Below, piece by piece: positions 1-7,598 of a stretch of DNA of 38,146 nt. A program made the position numbers and the translations under genes. The stretch is taken from NCBI GenBank assembly GCA_035763745.1, contig DASUAO010000060.1:1-38146 (forward strand), given 5' to 3'. Every line of letters starts with the position of its first letter. Position 1 is the first letter of the stretch. This DNA comes from DASUAO01 sp035763745 (GTDB taxonomy: Bacteria > Actinomycetota > Acidimicrobiia > IMCC26256 > PALSA-555). A model generated the notes under the pieces. It saw only the letters and a program-made list of their open reading frames with translations, was not told the origin of the DNA and made no database searches.

Positions 1-1
1 G

Positions 2-412
2 CTCCTCGGCATCGAGTCGCAGGGGTTCGTCGACGCCTGGGCGCCCCTGTTCTTCTTCGCGCTGCTGTTCGGGCTGTCCATGGACTACCAGCTGTTCCTG
101 CTGGCCGCGATCCGGGAACGCTACGAGGCGACCGGCGACACGAGGCGCGCGATCAGCGAAGGGATCGCGCGCACGGGTCGCCCGATCACGAACGCTGCCC
201 TCGTGATGATCGTGGTGTTCCTGGCGTTCGGGGTCACCGGACCGATCCCGCCGACCGAGCTCGGGATCACGCTCGCGATGGCGGTGCTGCTCGATGCGAC
301 CGTGGTGCGGGTCATGCTGGTCCCGGCGACCATGGCGCTCTTGGGCGAGCGGAACTGGTACCTGCCCCGGTGGCTGGACCGCGTGCTCCCGCGCATCCGC
401 TTCAGCCACTGA
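2..412 (+). CDS. MMPL/RND-family transporter, C-terminal fragment
   Basis: This is the last ~136 residues of an MMPL-type membrane transporter; the gene begins before the window and the frame is open from base 2. The family exports lipids or hydrophobic compounds across the inner membrane using the proton gradient. Visible here are a hydrophobic helix (APLFFFALLFGLSMDYQLFL), whose GLSMDYQLFL part is the family hallmark, then a loop rich in charged residues, two further hydrophobic helices, and the usual ending DATVVRVMLVPATMALLGE followed by NWYLPRWLD. It stops 124 bp before the TauD-like gene, and a strong hairpin follows the stop, so it probably ends an upstream transcription unit. Family assignment is firm; cargo is unknown. 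Confidence 0.9.
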   Translation, partial: LLGIESQGFVDAWAPLFFFALLFGLSMDYQLFLLAAIRERYEATGDTRRAISEGIARTGRPITNAALVMIVVFLAFGVTGPIPPTELGITLAMAVLLDATVVRVMLVPATMALLGERNWYLPRWLDRVLPRIRFSH

Positions 413-418
413 TCCCGA

Positions 419-439
419 GCTCGGTCGGGCCGACCGAGC
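419..439 (+). terminator. Perfect inverted repeat after the MMPL gene, probable terminator
   Basis: GCTCGGTCGG-G-CCGACCGAGC is a perfect 10+1+10 inverted repeat beginning 7 bp after the MMPL stop codon. It can fold as an 8-bp GC-rich stem with a GGGCC loop. No T-tract follows, which is common for actinobacterial hairpin terminators. An operator role is a less likely alternative. Confidence 0.5.
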
Positions 440-497
440 GCGCGCTGGGCGCCGAACGGCCCGACGCGCGGAAGTAGCAAGTCCAACGGGTGAGAAG

Positions 498-503
498 TAC
501 GTT
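498..503 (+). promoter_or_regulatory. Putative -10 element TACGTT upstream of the TauD-like gene
   Basis: TACGTT fits the actinobacterial TANNNT -10 consensus and would give a ~27-nt leader before ATG 537. It sits inside GAGAAGTACGTTCTC (492-506), whose GAGAA/TTCTC arms are an exact inverted repeat and may bind a regulator. No convincing -35 is seen. Confidence 0.3.
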
Positions 504-536
504 CTCGCCGCGGGACGACGACGTGAGGGTCACGAC

Positions 537-1397
537 ATGGTCGAGAACGGGGACGGCGACCTCGAGGTCCGCCCGATCGCGGGTGCACTCGGGGCCGAGG
601 TCTCCGGGGTCGACCTGTCGAGCGACCTGTCCGATGCGGTCGTCGCCCGGATCCGTCGAGCGTGGCTCGAGCACCTGGTGCTGTTCTTTCGTGGGCAGAC
701 CCTCACGCCCGCGGCGTTCCTGGCGTTCGCCCGACGGGTCGGTGAACCGGTGGAGTATCCGTTCGTGAAGGGGATCGAGGGGTTCCCGGAGATCATCGCG
801 GTGACGAAGCTGCCCCACGAGACGGTGAACTTCGGTGGGATCTGGCACAGCGACACCACATATCTCCCTCGCCCACCGATGGCGACGATGCTCGTGGCGC
901 GGGAGATCCCTCCCGTCGGCGGCGACACGATGTTCGCGAACATGGTCGCGGCCTACGAAGCGCTCTCGCCCGGCATGCAGCGGCTGCTCGACGGGCTCGA
1001 CGCCGTGAACACGTCGGCGTTGGCCGACGTCTCGAAGACGCGCGAGGACCGGATGCGCGACAGCGCCCCCGACGCCGACGCGCAGCAGGCCGAACGCGAG
1101 TACGTAGCGGAGCACCCGGTGGTCCGCACGCACCCGGAGACCGGGCGCAAGGCGCTCTACGTGAACGTCGCGCACACGGCGCGGTTCGTCGGCATGACGG
1201 AGCAGGAGAGCGCACCGCTGCTGCGGTTCCTGTTCGAGCATTCGGTGCGACCGGAATTCACGTGCCGGTTCCGTTGGGAGGTGGGCTCACTCTCCCTGTG
1301 GGACAACCGGTGCGCGATGCACAACCCGATCAACGACTACCACGGGCACACCCGGACGATGCACCGCATCACGCTCGCGGGTGATGCCCCGCGCTGA
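537..1397 (+). CDS. TauD/TfdA-family Fe(II)/2-oxoglutarate-dependent dioxygenase
   Basis: A 286-residue cytosolic oxygenase predicted to couple decarboxylation of 2-oxoglutarate to hydroxylation of an unknown substrate. The facial triad is visible as H104-S-D106 in GGIWHSDTTY and distal H262 in CAMHNP, followed by the RTMHRI segment that supplies the 2-oxoglutarate-binding Arg. Length is normal for the family. ATG 537 was chosen because protein homology begins right after it (LEVRPIAGALGAEVSGVDL) and a -10-like element lies ~34 bp upstream; the frame is open further upstream but that part does not look like protein. Relatives act on taurine, alkyl sulfates, 2,4-D or herbicide ethers, so the substrate cannot be named. 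It converges on the hydrolase gene with only 6 bp between stop codons. Confidence 0.88.
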   Translation: MVENGDGDLEVRPIAGALGAEVSGVDLSSDLSDAVVARIRRAWLEHLVLFFRGQTLTPAAFLAFARRVGEPVEYPFVKGIEGFPEIIAVTKLPHETVNFGGIWHSDTTYLPRPPMATMLVAREIPPVGGDTMFANMVAAYEALSPGMQRLLDGLDAVNTSALADVSKTREDRMRDSAPDADAQQAEREYVAEHPVVRTHPETGRKALYVNVAHTARFVGMTEQESAPLLRFLFEHSVRPEFTCRFRWEVGSLSLWDNRCAMHNPINDYHGHTRTMHRITLAGDAPR

Positions 1398-1406
1398 ACC
1401 GGTTCA
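1395..1406. other. 12-bp palindrome joining two convergent stop codons
   Basis: TGAACCGGTTCA is a perfect palindrome whose first three bases are the TauD stop and whose last three bases are the stop of the minus-strand hydrolase. It is too short and T-poor to be a confident terminator. Confidence 0.35.
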
Positions 1407-2123
1407 ACGTCGAGCGAGCTCGAGGAGGGCATCGGCGACGAGCTCCGGCTCGGTGATCATCAGGTCGTGGCCGGTGTCGATGTTCCAGAGCCGCCCAGCC
1501 TCGCGGGCGCTCGCCATCAGATCGGGATCGCGCGTGGGCAGCGTCGACGTACAGACGATGTGCGCCTGCGGGATCGCCCACAGCTCGTCCTCGTGCTCGA
1601 GCCGGAGTGGTTGCTCGAAGCAGCTCCAGGGATGGGGCGTGAGGCGCTCGGCCATCCACGCGAGGTCGTCAGGATCGGTCACGCCGAAGAACGCGCCGGC
1701 GTCGGGCGAGGGGAAGAGGACGAGCTCGACACCGTCGACGACCCGGCCCGATGGCCGCACGGCCTCGATGACGGGGCCGGCGACGTCGACGAGGGACTGT
1801 CCGTCGCGCGGGTTCGCTGCGTCGAGGAAGACGAGGGTCCCGATCCGCTCGTGTGCGCGGTCGGCGACACCGGTGATCACCATGCCGCCGTAGCTGTGGC
1901 CCACGAGGATCACGTCGCGCAGGTCCTCGAACTGCAGGAGTGACGTGATGTCGGTGATGTGCGTGTCGAGATCGACGTCGGGGCCGAGCAGGTGCGAACG
2001 CTCCCCGAGCCCCGTGAGGCTCGGCGCGTAGACGTCGCGGCCGTTCGCTCTGAGGATCCGGGCGACCTTCTGGTAGCACCAGCCACCGTGGCCGCCACCG
2101 TGCACGAGGACGTACGTCGTCAT
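1404..2123 (-). CDS. Alpha/beta-hydrolase, esterase-like
   Basis: A 239-residue alpha/beta hydrolase. Features: oxyanion-hole HGGGHGGW near residues 8-15, the lipase-type segment TGLGERSHL, nucleophile elbow GHSYGG with Ser77, and catalytic His219 in TGHDLM; the acid is probably one of the Asp residues after strand 6. The sequence is of the esterase/hydroxynitrile-lyase-like group, so ester or thioester hydrolysis is most likely. There is no signal peptide. ATG 2123 has an excellent ribosome site (GAGGGAGATCGAC). It is the last gene of the nine-gene minus-strand operon, 26 bp after the P450 stop, which suggests it hydrolyses a product of that pathway. Confidence 0.85.
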   Translation of the reverse strand: MTTYVLVHGGGHGGWCYQKVARILRANGRDVYAPSLTGLGERSHLLGPDVDLDTHITDITSLLQFEDLRDVILVGHSYGGMVITGVADRAHERIGTLVFLDAANPRDGQSLVDVAGPVIEAVRPSGRVVDGVELVLFPSPDAGAFFGVTDPDDLAWMAERLTPHPWSCFEQPLRLEHEDELWAIPQAHIVCTSTLPTRDPDLMASAREAGRLWNIDTGHDLMITEPELVADALLELARR

Positions 2124-2149
2124 GTCGATCTCCCTCGTCGAGCTGCTCG

Positions 2150-3436
2150 TCAGCCGACGGGAGTGAACTCGAGGTGCAGGTGCTGCAGCCCGCGCAGGAT
2201 GAACGTCGGCACGTAGTCGTAGCGACGCGCGTCGGGCGGTCCGTGCTCGGCCTCCGAGATCCTGATGTCAGCCATGCGGTCGAGGATGCGCTCGAGGCTG
2301 ATCCGTGTCTCCGCGCGCGCGAGCGGAGCGCCCGGGCAGAAGTGGGCACCGTGACCGAACGCGATGTGCTGGCGCGCGTTCTCGCGGTTGGCGTCGAACT
2401 CCTCGGGCCGCGCGAATTGGCGGGGATCGTGGTTGGCGGCTCCGTTGAGCACCATGACCGTGGTGCCGGCGGGCAGGTCGACGCCCCCGACCGTCACCGG
2501 GACCCTCGCCACCCGGAAGTCGCCCTTCACCGGGCTCTCGAACCGGAGGGCCTCCTCGACGAAGTTGGGGATGCGCGCCCGATCGCGGCGCAGACGATCC
2601 TGGAGGTCGGGGCGCTCACCGATGAGCTGCAGTGCCGTGCCGAGCAGGCGCACGGTCGTCTCCTGGCCGGCGGCGAACAGGTTCGCGGCCAGTCGCACCA
2701 CGTCGATGACCTCTGGCGTCGAGCCGTCGGGGAACGTCGCGGCCGCCATGCTGCTCAGCACGTCGTCGCGTGGTGCGCGCCGGCGTTCCGCGATGTACTC
2801 GGAGAAGCGCTCGTACAGGAACTCGAGTGGGTTGCGGGTCATGGCCCGCTTGCTCGTGCCGCCGACGGTGCCGCCGTGACCGCCGAGCTCGGCGCGGAAG
2901 ATCCCGTGGTCGGCTTCGGGCACGCCGAGGAGGTCGGCGATCACGAGCATCGTGAACGGCACTGCGTAGTCCCCGATGAAGTCGCAGCTCCCGCTCGCGA
3001 CGAACTCGTCGAGCTGGGCGTCGGCGAGGCGCCACATGAACGCCTCGTTCTCGCTCAGTCGCTTCGGGGTGAGCAGTCGCATCAGCAGGGCCCGGTGCGC
3101 GGTGTGCTTCGGCGGGTCGAAGGTGATGACCTGATCGTTCATCGGCAGCGCGTCCCGATGCGCCTCGATGAGCGCGCTCACGTCGTCGCCCTCGAGTGGC
3201 ACCGGGAACCCCGGGAACGGTCCGCTCACCGAGTTGCACGACGAGAAGGTGGCCGTGTCGTGGTACACCGCGAGTGCTTCCTCGTAGCCGGTCACCATCA
3301 CGACGTCGTGGTGCGACTCCCGTTGCACCGGGCACCCTCGCCGGAGCGCAGCGAAGTACGGGTACGGGTCGGCGACCACGGACGGGTCGCTGAAGAAGTC
3401 GATCCTGTCGGTGTCGATCGAGTCGGCGTCGCTCAC
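2150..3436 (-). CDS. Cytochrome P450 (first of two)
   Basis: A soluble bacterial class I P450 of ~428 residues, predicted to hydroxylate a hydrophobic substrate with electrons from a ferredoxin and reductase. Hallmarks in order: I-helix AAGQETTVR, K-helix ExxR in EEALRFESP, and the heme loop FGHGAHFCPGAPLARAE with the ligand at about Cys367. I prefer GTG 3436 because GAGGGG lies 6 bp upstream; an in-frame GTG at 3463 would add nine residues but has no ribosome site. It lies 3' of the FadE pair in the same operon, with a 47-74 bp gap holding a possible internal promoter. No ferredoxin gene is in the window. The exact CYP family and substrate cannot be read from sequence alone. Confidence 0.93.
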   Translation of the reverse strand: MSDADSIDTDRIDFFSDPSVVADPYPYFAALRRGCPVQRESHHDVVMVTGYEEALAVYHDTATFSSCNSVSGPFPGFPVPLEGDDVSALIEAHRDALPMNDQVITFDPPKHTAHRALLMRLLTPKRLSENEAFMWRLADAQLDEFVASGSCDFIGDYAVPFTMLVIADLLGVPEADHGIFRAELGGHGGTVGGTSKRAMTRNPLEFLYERFSEYIAERRRAPRDDVLSSMAAATFPDGSTPEVIDVVRLAANLFAAGQETTVRLLGTALQLIGERPDLQDRLRRDRARIPNFVEEALRFESPVKGDFRVARVPVTVGGVDLPAGTTVMVLNGAANHDPRQFARPEEFDANRENARQHIAFGHGAHFCPGAPLARAETRISLERILDRMADIRISEAEHGPPDARRYDYVPTFILRGLQHLHLEFTPVG

Positions 3437-3478
3437 CGGAGTCCCCTCGCCAGGTTCGGTCACGGATATCGAGTTCGC

Positions 3479-3484
3479 AGACTA
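3479..3484 (-). promoter_or_regulatory. Putative internal -10 element TAGTCT before the P450
   Basis: On the minus strand TAGTCT matches TANNNT and lies in the largest gap inside the nine-gene operon, 15 bp upstream of GTG 3463. It could give extra transcription of the P450 and hydrolase. No clear -35 is visible. Confidence 0.22.
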
Positions 3485-3510
3485 AGAGAGGGCGATTTCC
3501 TCGGCAACCG

Positions 3511-4485
3511 TCAGAGCTCGAGGAGCGTGGGGACGCGGCGGTCGGCGAGGAGGGTGCGGCCGAGATCGAGCACGATCGCGTCGGCCGTGCCGAGCAGCCC
3601 CTCGAGCACCATCGTGCGCTTCAGGTACCGGTGGAAGGGGTGGTCGGTGGTGAAGCCGACGCCGGCGAGCACCTGTTGGCAACGGGTCGCAACGGTCCGA
3701 GCCGTCCTTCCGGCGACGGCCTTGGCGAGCGCGGCGGTCCCGTCGCCACGGTCGTCCCACGCTGCCTCGATGGTCGCGTCCAGCGCCTCGAGCGCGACCA
3801 GCGCGTCGGCGAGGTGGTGGCGGACAGCCTGGAAGCTCGCCACCGGGCGACCGAACTGCACTCGCTCGACGGCGTGGGTGCGAGCGAGCTCGAGCATCGC
3901 ACGCGCGGCACCGCCCATCTGGCGGGCGAGCGCCCGACGACCGGACGCGACGGCGGCGGGCCAGGTCGCGGGGTCCAGCGAGGAGATGTCGGTGGTGCTC
4001 GCCTCGACTCTGACGCTCCGCAGGCCACCCCCGGGATCGACTCCGTCCACCGGGGCGATCTCGGCGCGTGCCGTGTCGACGGTGAGGACGCGCAGGTCAG
4101 GGCCCGCGGCGCACACGAGCAGCAGCGCACCGGCGTCGCCCGCGCGTGGGGTCGCCAGTCCGACTGCATGCACCCGCGCGGCGTCGACGAGTCCCGGAGG
4201 GTCCCAGGTCCCGAAGGTGGGCAGCACCACCGCGACGTCGGGCCCCGCGTCTGGGGCGAGGGCCGAGGCGAGCACGTCGTCGAGCGCACTGGAGACGGCG
4301 TTGTGCGAACCGAGCGCGTCGAACACGATCTCGATCGCGTCGCGGGGCTCGGAGCGGAGCATCTCACCCCAACCCAGTCCGGTGAGCGCGTCGTCGACGG
4401 ATGCGGTCGTGGTGCTCGGCCCCACGGCGTCGCCGATCGCAGCGTCGACCGTGGACAGGAGGAGGGCGCGCTCGGCGACATCCAT
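3511..4485 (-). CDS. Acyl-CoA dehydrogenase, FadE small-partner type
   Basis: A 324-residue acyl-CoA dehydrogenase-like protein of the kind that forms heteromers with a second FadE. The N-terminal half is divergent; the C-terminal FAD domain has RVQFGRPVASFQAVRHHLAD and ends with GFTTDHPFHRYLKRTMVLEG. The overall length and weak N-terminal substrate domain match the beta-like subunits of actinobacterial steroid side-chain dehydrogenases, which pair with an adjacent FadE. ATG 4485 shares its A with the TGA of the upstream FadE (TGATG), so the two are translationally coupled, as expected for subunits of one complex. The open frame runs upstream to about 5484 but that part is antisense-like low-complexity Arg/Pro/Ala sequence. 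Substrate unknown. Confidence 0.85.
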   Translation of the reverse strand: MDVAERALLLSTVDAAIGDAVGPSTTTASVDDALTGLGWGEMLRSEPRDAIEIVFDALGSHNAVSSALDDVLASALAPDAGPDVAVVLPTFGTWDPPGLVDAARVHAVGLATPRAGDAGALLLVCAAGPDLRVLTVDTARAEIAPVDGVDPGGGLRSVRVEASTTDISSLDPATWPAAVASGRRALARQMGGAARAMLELARTHAVERVQFGRPVASFQAVRHHLADALVALEALDATIEAAWDDRGDGTAALAKAVAGRTARTVATRCQQVLAGVGFTTDHPFHRYLKRTMVLEGLLGTADAIVLDLGRTLLADRRVPTLLEL

Positions 4486-5666
4486 CAGACCTCGTCCCCC
4501 AGGTCGAGGAGGCGGCGGGCGATGATGTTGCGTTGCACCTCGGCCGTGCCGCCATAGATGGTCGCGGCACGCGAGTAGAGGTACTCGCTTCGCCACGTCT
4601 GGCCCTGTGCGTCGTCGCCCATCGCGACGACGTCGGGGAGGAGCCGGCGCACCGCGTCGTACGTGGTCTGCTCGGCGGTCGCGACGAGCACCTTGTCGAT
4701 CGACGTCTCGGCGCCGAGCGTCGCCCCACCGGCGAGGCGATGCTGGGTGGCGCGCGAGCGAGCCCGGAGCGCGTGGAGCTCGAGGTAGGCGTTCCCCAAC
4801 ACCTCGGCGGTGCGGTCGTCGTCGGGTGCCACCGCCACGAGCCGCTGGAGTCGTCGGTACAGGTAGGCGATCCGCTGCCAGAAGCAGGAGGACCGCTCGT
4901 AGGGGAGGATGCTCATCGCAACCGCCCAACCTCCGTGGAGCTCGCCCAGCATGCGGTCGGCGGGTACCTCGACGTCGTCGAAGAACACCTCGGCGAACTC
5001 TCGCACCCCGTTGATCATCTCGAGCGGGACGACGGAGATGCCCGGGGTGTCCATGTCGACGAAGAAGGCAGTGATACCCCGATGGCGCGACTCCGGCGTT
5101 CCGGTCCGGGTGAGGAGCACGCAACGATCGGAGTGCTGGGCGAGGCTGGTCCAGACCTTCTGTCCGGTGACGATCCACGAGGACGCGGTCGCCGGGTCGC
5201 CGTCGGGCGTGGCCCGACAGGTGAGCGACGCGAGGTCGCTCCCGCTGCCCGGCTCCGAGAAGCCCTGGCACCACATCTCGGTGCCGGAGAGGAGCCGGGG
5301 GACGACGTCGGCCGCGAGCTCGGGCGACGCGAAGTCGACGAGCGTGGGTGCAAGCACCTCGACGAGCGAGTAGATCCCCGGATCGATCAGGTCGCGTCCC
5401 GCCAGCTGCGCGCCGAGCTCGGTGCGCAGCATCGGTGAGCCGCCCGACCCACCCACCCGTGCGGGCCAGCCGTAGCGCATCCAACCCGCGTCGAAGAGCA
5501 CGGACTTCACCCGCTGCATCTGTGCGACGTGCTCGTCGAGCGTGCCGGGCTGCGGGTACGTCGGAGCCAGCTCGTCGTGGTGGGACTCGAGCCAGGTGTG
5601 GAGCGCGACGCGGAACTCGCCGATCGCGGGCGGCTCGTCCCAGAGGGCGGCGGGCTCTCCGCTCAC
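4485..5666 (-). CDS. Acyl-CoA dehydrogenase, FadE large-partner type
   Basis: A 393-residue flavoprotein predicted to introduce a C2-C3 double bond in an acyl-CoA. FAD/substrate signatures are WCQGFSEPGSGSDLASL in the middle domain, GQKVWTS, and the C-terminal IYGGTAEVQRNIIARRLLDLG. At the position of the catalytic Glu of medium-chain enzymes (YEGT) it has Gly (YGGT, Y371), so a catalytic base elsewhere or in the partner is needed. Start is GTG 5666 in a GTGA overlap with the enoyl-CoA hydratase stop; the downstream end overlaps the small FadE by one base. This position argues for an alpha/beta dehydrogenase with the next gene. Substrate unknown. Confidence 0.9.
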   Translation of the reverse strand: MSGEPAALWDEPPAIGEFRVALHTWLESHHDELAPTYPQPGTLDEHVAQMQRVKSVLFDAGWMRYGWPARVGGSGGSPMLRTELGAQLAGRDLIDPGIYSLVEVLAPTLVDFASPELAADVVPRLLSGTEMWCQGFSEPGSGSDLASLTCRATPDGDPATASSWIVTGQKVWTSLAQHSDRCVLLTRTGTPESRHRGITAFFVDMDTPGISVVPLEMINGVREFAEVFFDDVEVPADRMLGELHGGWAVAMSILPYERSSCFWQRIAYLYRRLQRLVAVAPDDDRTAEVLGNAYLELHALRARSRATQHRLAGGATLGAETSIDKVLVATAEQTTYDAVRRLLPDVVAMGDDAQGQTWRSEYLYSRAATIYGGTAEVQRNIIARRLLDLGDEV

Positions 5667-6439
5667 GAGGAGCGGCCGAGGAACCGGTCGACGTTCGTTC
5701 GCAGGTCGTCGGTGTCGAAGGACTCGGTCTCCGCGGCCATGGCGAAGTCGATGGTCGCGAGCACGGCCCGCTCGGCGTGCAGGTTCAGCACCCGCTTGGT
5801 CGCTTCCACCGCTTGGCGGGGAAGTGCCGCGATCTTGTGCGCAGCGGCGAGCGCGGCGGGAAAGACCTCTTCGTCGGCGACCACGTGGTTGGCGAGACCG
5901 ATCTCGGCCGCGCGGGTCGCACTGATCCGGTCGCCGGTGAAGGCGTACTCCTTGGCGAGCAGGAGACTGGTGTGCAGCGGCCAGGTGAGCGGGCCGCCGT
6001 CGGCCGCGACGAGGCCTACGGTCACGTGTGGATCGGAGAGATAGGCCGACTCGGCCATGTACACGATGTCCGAGAGCGCGATGACACTGCAGCCGAGTCC
6101 GACGGCCGGCCCGTTCACCGCGGCCACGACCGGGAGACGGCAGCGGAGCATGTTGAGCACGAGCTCGCGTCCCTCGGCGATGACGTGCCTGCGCAGGTCG
6201 CGGTCCTTCGCCATCCGGTCGAGGAGGTCGAAGTCGCCACCGGCCGAGAACGCTCGGCCCTCACCTGTGATCACCGCGACCCGCGCGTCGGTGTCGGCGC
6301 TGAGCGCGGGGAAGAGGAGCGTCAGGGCCAGGTGCAGCTCCTCGTCGATCGCGTTGAGCGCGTCCGGGCGAGCGAGGTGCACGATGCGCACCGGCCCGTC
6401 GGACTCGACGTGGATCACGGGCGACAGGTCGTAGGTCAT
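5663..6439 (-). CDS. Enoyl-CoA hydratase/isomerase family protein
   Basis: A 258-residue crotonase-fold protein. The CoA-binding and oxyanion segments are GRAFSAGGDFD (62-71) and NGPAVGLGCSVIALSDIVYM. Of the two catalytic Glu residues of classical hydratases, the second is kept (E164 in AKEYAFTGDRISA), while the first, normally in a PE motif, is His (H138 in SDPHVTVGL). The DPHV form occurs in a recognised crotonase subgroup, so it is likely functional but may be an isomerase, retro-aldolase or hydrolase rather than a simple hydratase. ATG 6439 follows the FadE stop by 25 bp with GGAGAAAGAG upstream. It sits between the two FadE pairs, as expected for a beta-oxidation-like step. Confidence 0.9.
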   Translation of the reverse strand: MTYDLSPVIHVESDGPVRIVHLARPDALNAIDEELHLALTLLFPALSADTDARVAVITGEGRAFSAGGDFDLLDRMAKDRDLRRHVIAEGRELVLNMLRCRLPVVAAVNGPAVGLGCSVIALSDIVYMAESAYLSDPHVTVGLVAADGGPLTWPLHTSLLLAKEYAFTGDRISATRAAEIGLANHVVADEEVFPAALAAAHKIAALPRQAVEATKRVLNLHAERAVLATIDFAMAAETESFDTDDLRTNVDRFLGRSS

Positions 6440-6464
6440 GGGGCTCTTTCTCCAGGCACGGGGG

Positions 6465-7598
6465 TCATTCTGTCGGGAGACCGAGGATCCGCGTGGCGAT
6501 GATGTTCTTCTGGATCTGCGACGTGCCGCCCATGACGCTCTGGGCCCGGCTGTACAGGTAGGTCTTGAGGGCGACGTCGTCGGGGTCGAGGACCGCTCGT
6601 GCTCCCGACACCGAGAGCGCTGCGGCGCCGACGCTCTGCTCGACCCAGGTCATCAGGAGCTTGTCGATCGACCCGCCCGGCCCGTGCTCGACGCCGTCGA
6701 GCCGTTCGGAGAGCCGGCGCCGCACGTGCAGGCGCAGCATCTCGGTCTGCACGTGCGCCCACGCGACCTGCGCGCGCTGGTCGGGCCGGAACGCACCCGG
6801 GTCGGCGCCGACCGCACGCTCCATCTCCTTCACGGACTTCGCGTACCGGGCCACGTACCCCAGCTCGCCGGGCTCGCGCTCGTGGCTCACGATGGTCATC
6901 GCCACCCGCCACCCCTCGCCGGGCTCGCCGATCATGTTCTCGGCCGCGACGCGCGCACCGTCGAACACGACCTGACCGAACTCGTTGGTGACGCCGTTGA
7001 TCATGCGCAGCGGTCGTTGCTCGACGCCGGGCTGGTCCATCGGCAGCGCGAACGCGGAGAGCCCCTTGTGCTTCGCGACCCCAGGATCGGTGCGGGCCAG
7101 GAGGAAGCACCAGTCGGCGACGTCGGAGTAGCTCGTCCAGACCTTGTGGCCGTCGACGACGTACTCGCCGCCGTCGCGGGTCGCGGTCGTCCGCAGGGAC
7201 GCCAGGTCCGATCCGGCGTCCGGCTCGCTGAACCCCTGGCACCAGCGTTCCTGGCCGCTGATGAGACCAGGGAGGAACCGCTCCTGGATCGCGTCGCTCC
7301 CGTGCGTCGTGATGCCCTGGACGAGGTACCCGAGGCTCGGGCGGGGTGGTGCGCCGGCGGCCGCGAGCTCGTCGTCGAGGATCACGTCGAACACGCTCGG
7401 AAGGTCATGACCACCGAAGCGCGTCGGCCAGCTCAGGCCGAAGAAGCCGGCGTCGTAGAGGGCGGTGTGCCACTCGGCCTGGCGCGCCCAGTACTCGTCG
7501 TCGGTCGAGGACGCGGGCAGGCCGGGGTTGTGGTCGGCGAGCCAGGACCGCAGGCGGGAACGGAACTCGGCCTCTTCGGGCGAGTCACGGAAGTCCAT
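6465..7598 (-). CDS. Acyl-CoA dehydrogenase, FadE large-partner type
   Basis: A 377-residue acyl-CoA dehydrogenase with all three domains: an N-terminal helical domain (DFRDSPEEAEFRSRLRSWL), WCQGFSEPDAGSDLASL and GHKVWTSY in the beta domain, and C-terminal MGGTSQIQKNIIATRILGL. As in the other large FadE, Gly replaces the medium-chain-type catalytic Glu (MGGT at 356-359), so the base is elsewhere or in the partner. Its ATG lies 14 bp inside the end of the upstream smaller FadE, so the two are coupled and probably form a complex. Its similarity to the 4485-5666 protein suggests the two FadE pairs arose by duplication. Confidence 0.92.
   Translation of the reverse strand: MDFRDSPEEAEFRSRLRSWLADHNPGLPASSTDDEYWARQAEWHTALYDAGFFGLSWPTRFGGHDLPSVFDVILDDELAAAGAPPRPSLGYLVQGITTHGSDAIQERFLPGLISGQERWCQGFSEPDAGSDLASLRTTATRDGGEYVVDGHKVWTSYSDVADWCFLLARTDPGVAKHKGLSAFALPMDQPGVEQRPLRMINGVTNEFGQVVFDGARVAAENMIGEPGEGWRVAMTIVSHEREPGELGYVARYAKSVKEMERAVGADPGAFRPDQRAQVAWAHVQTEMLRLHVRRRLSERLDGVEHGPGGSIDKLLMTWVEQSVGAAALSVSGARAVLDPDDVALKTYLYSRAQSVMGGTSQIQKNIIATRILGLPTE

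Noticed and set aside
2174..4525. Long plus-strand open frame (783 codons) across the P450 and FadE genes
   Set aside because: It is antisense to genes with clear motifs; its translation is Arg/Ala/Glu-rich without any domain, a usual effect of high GC.
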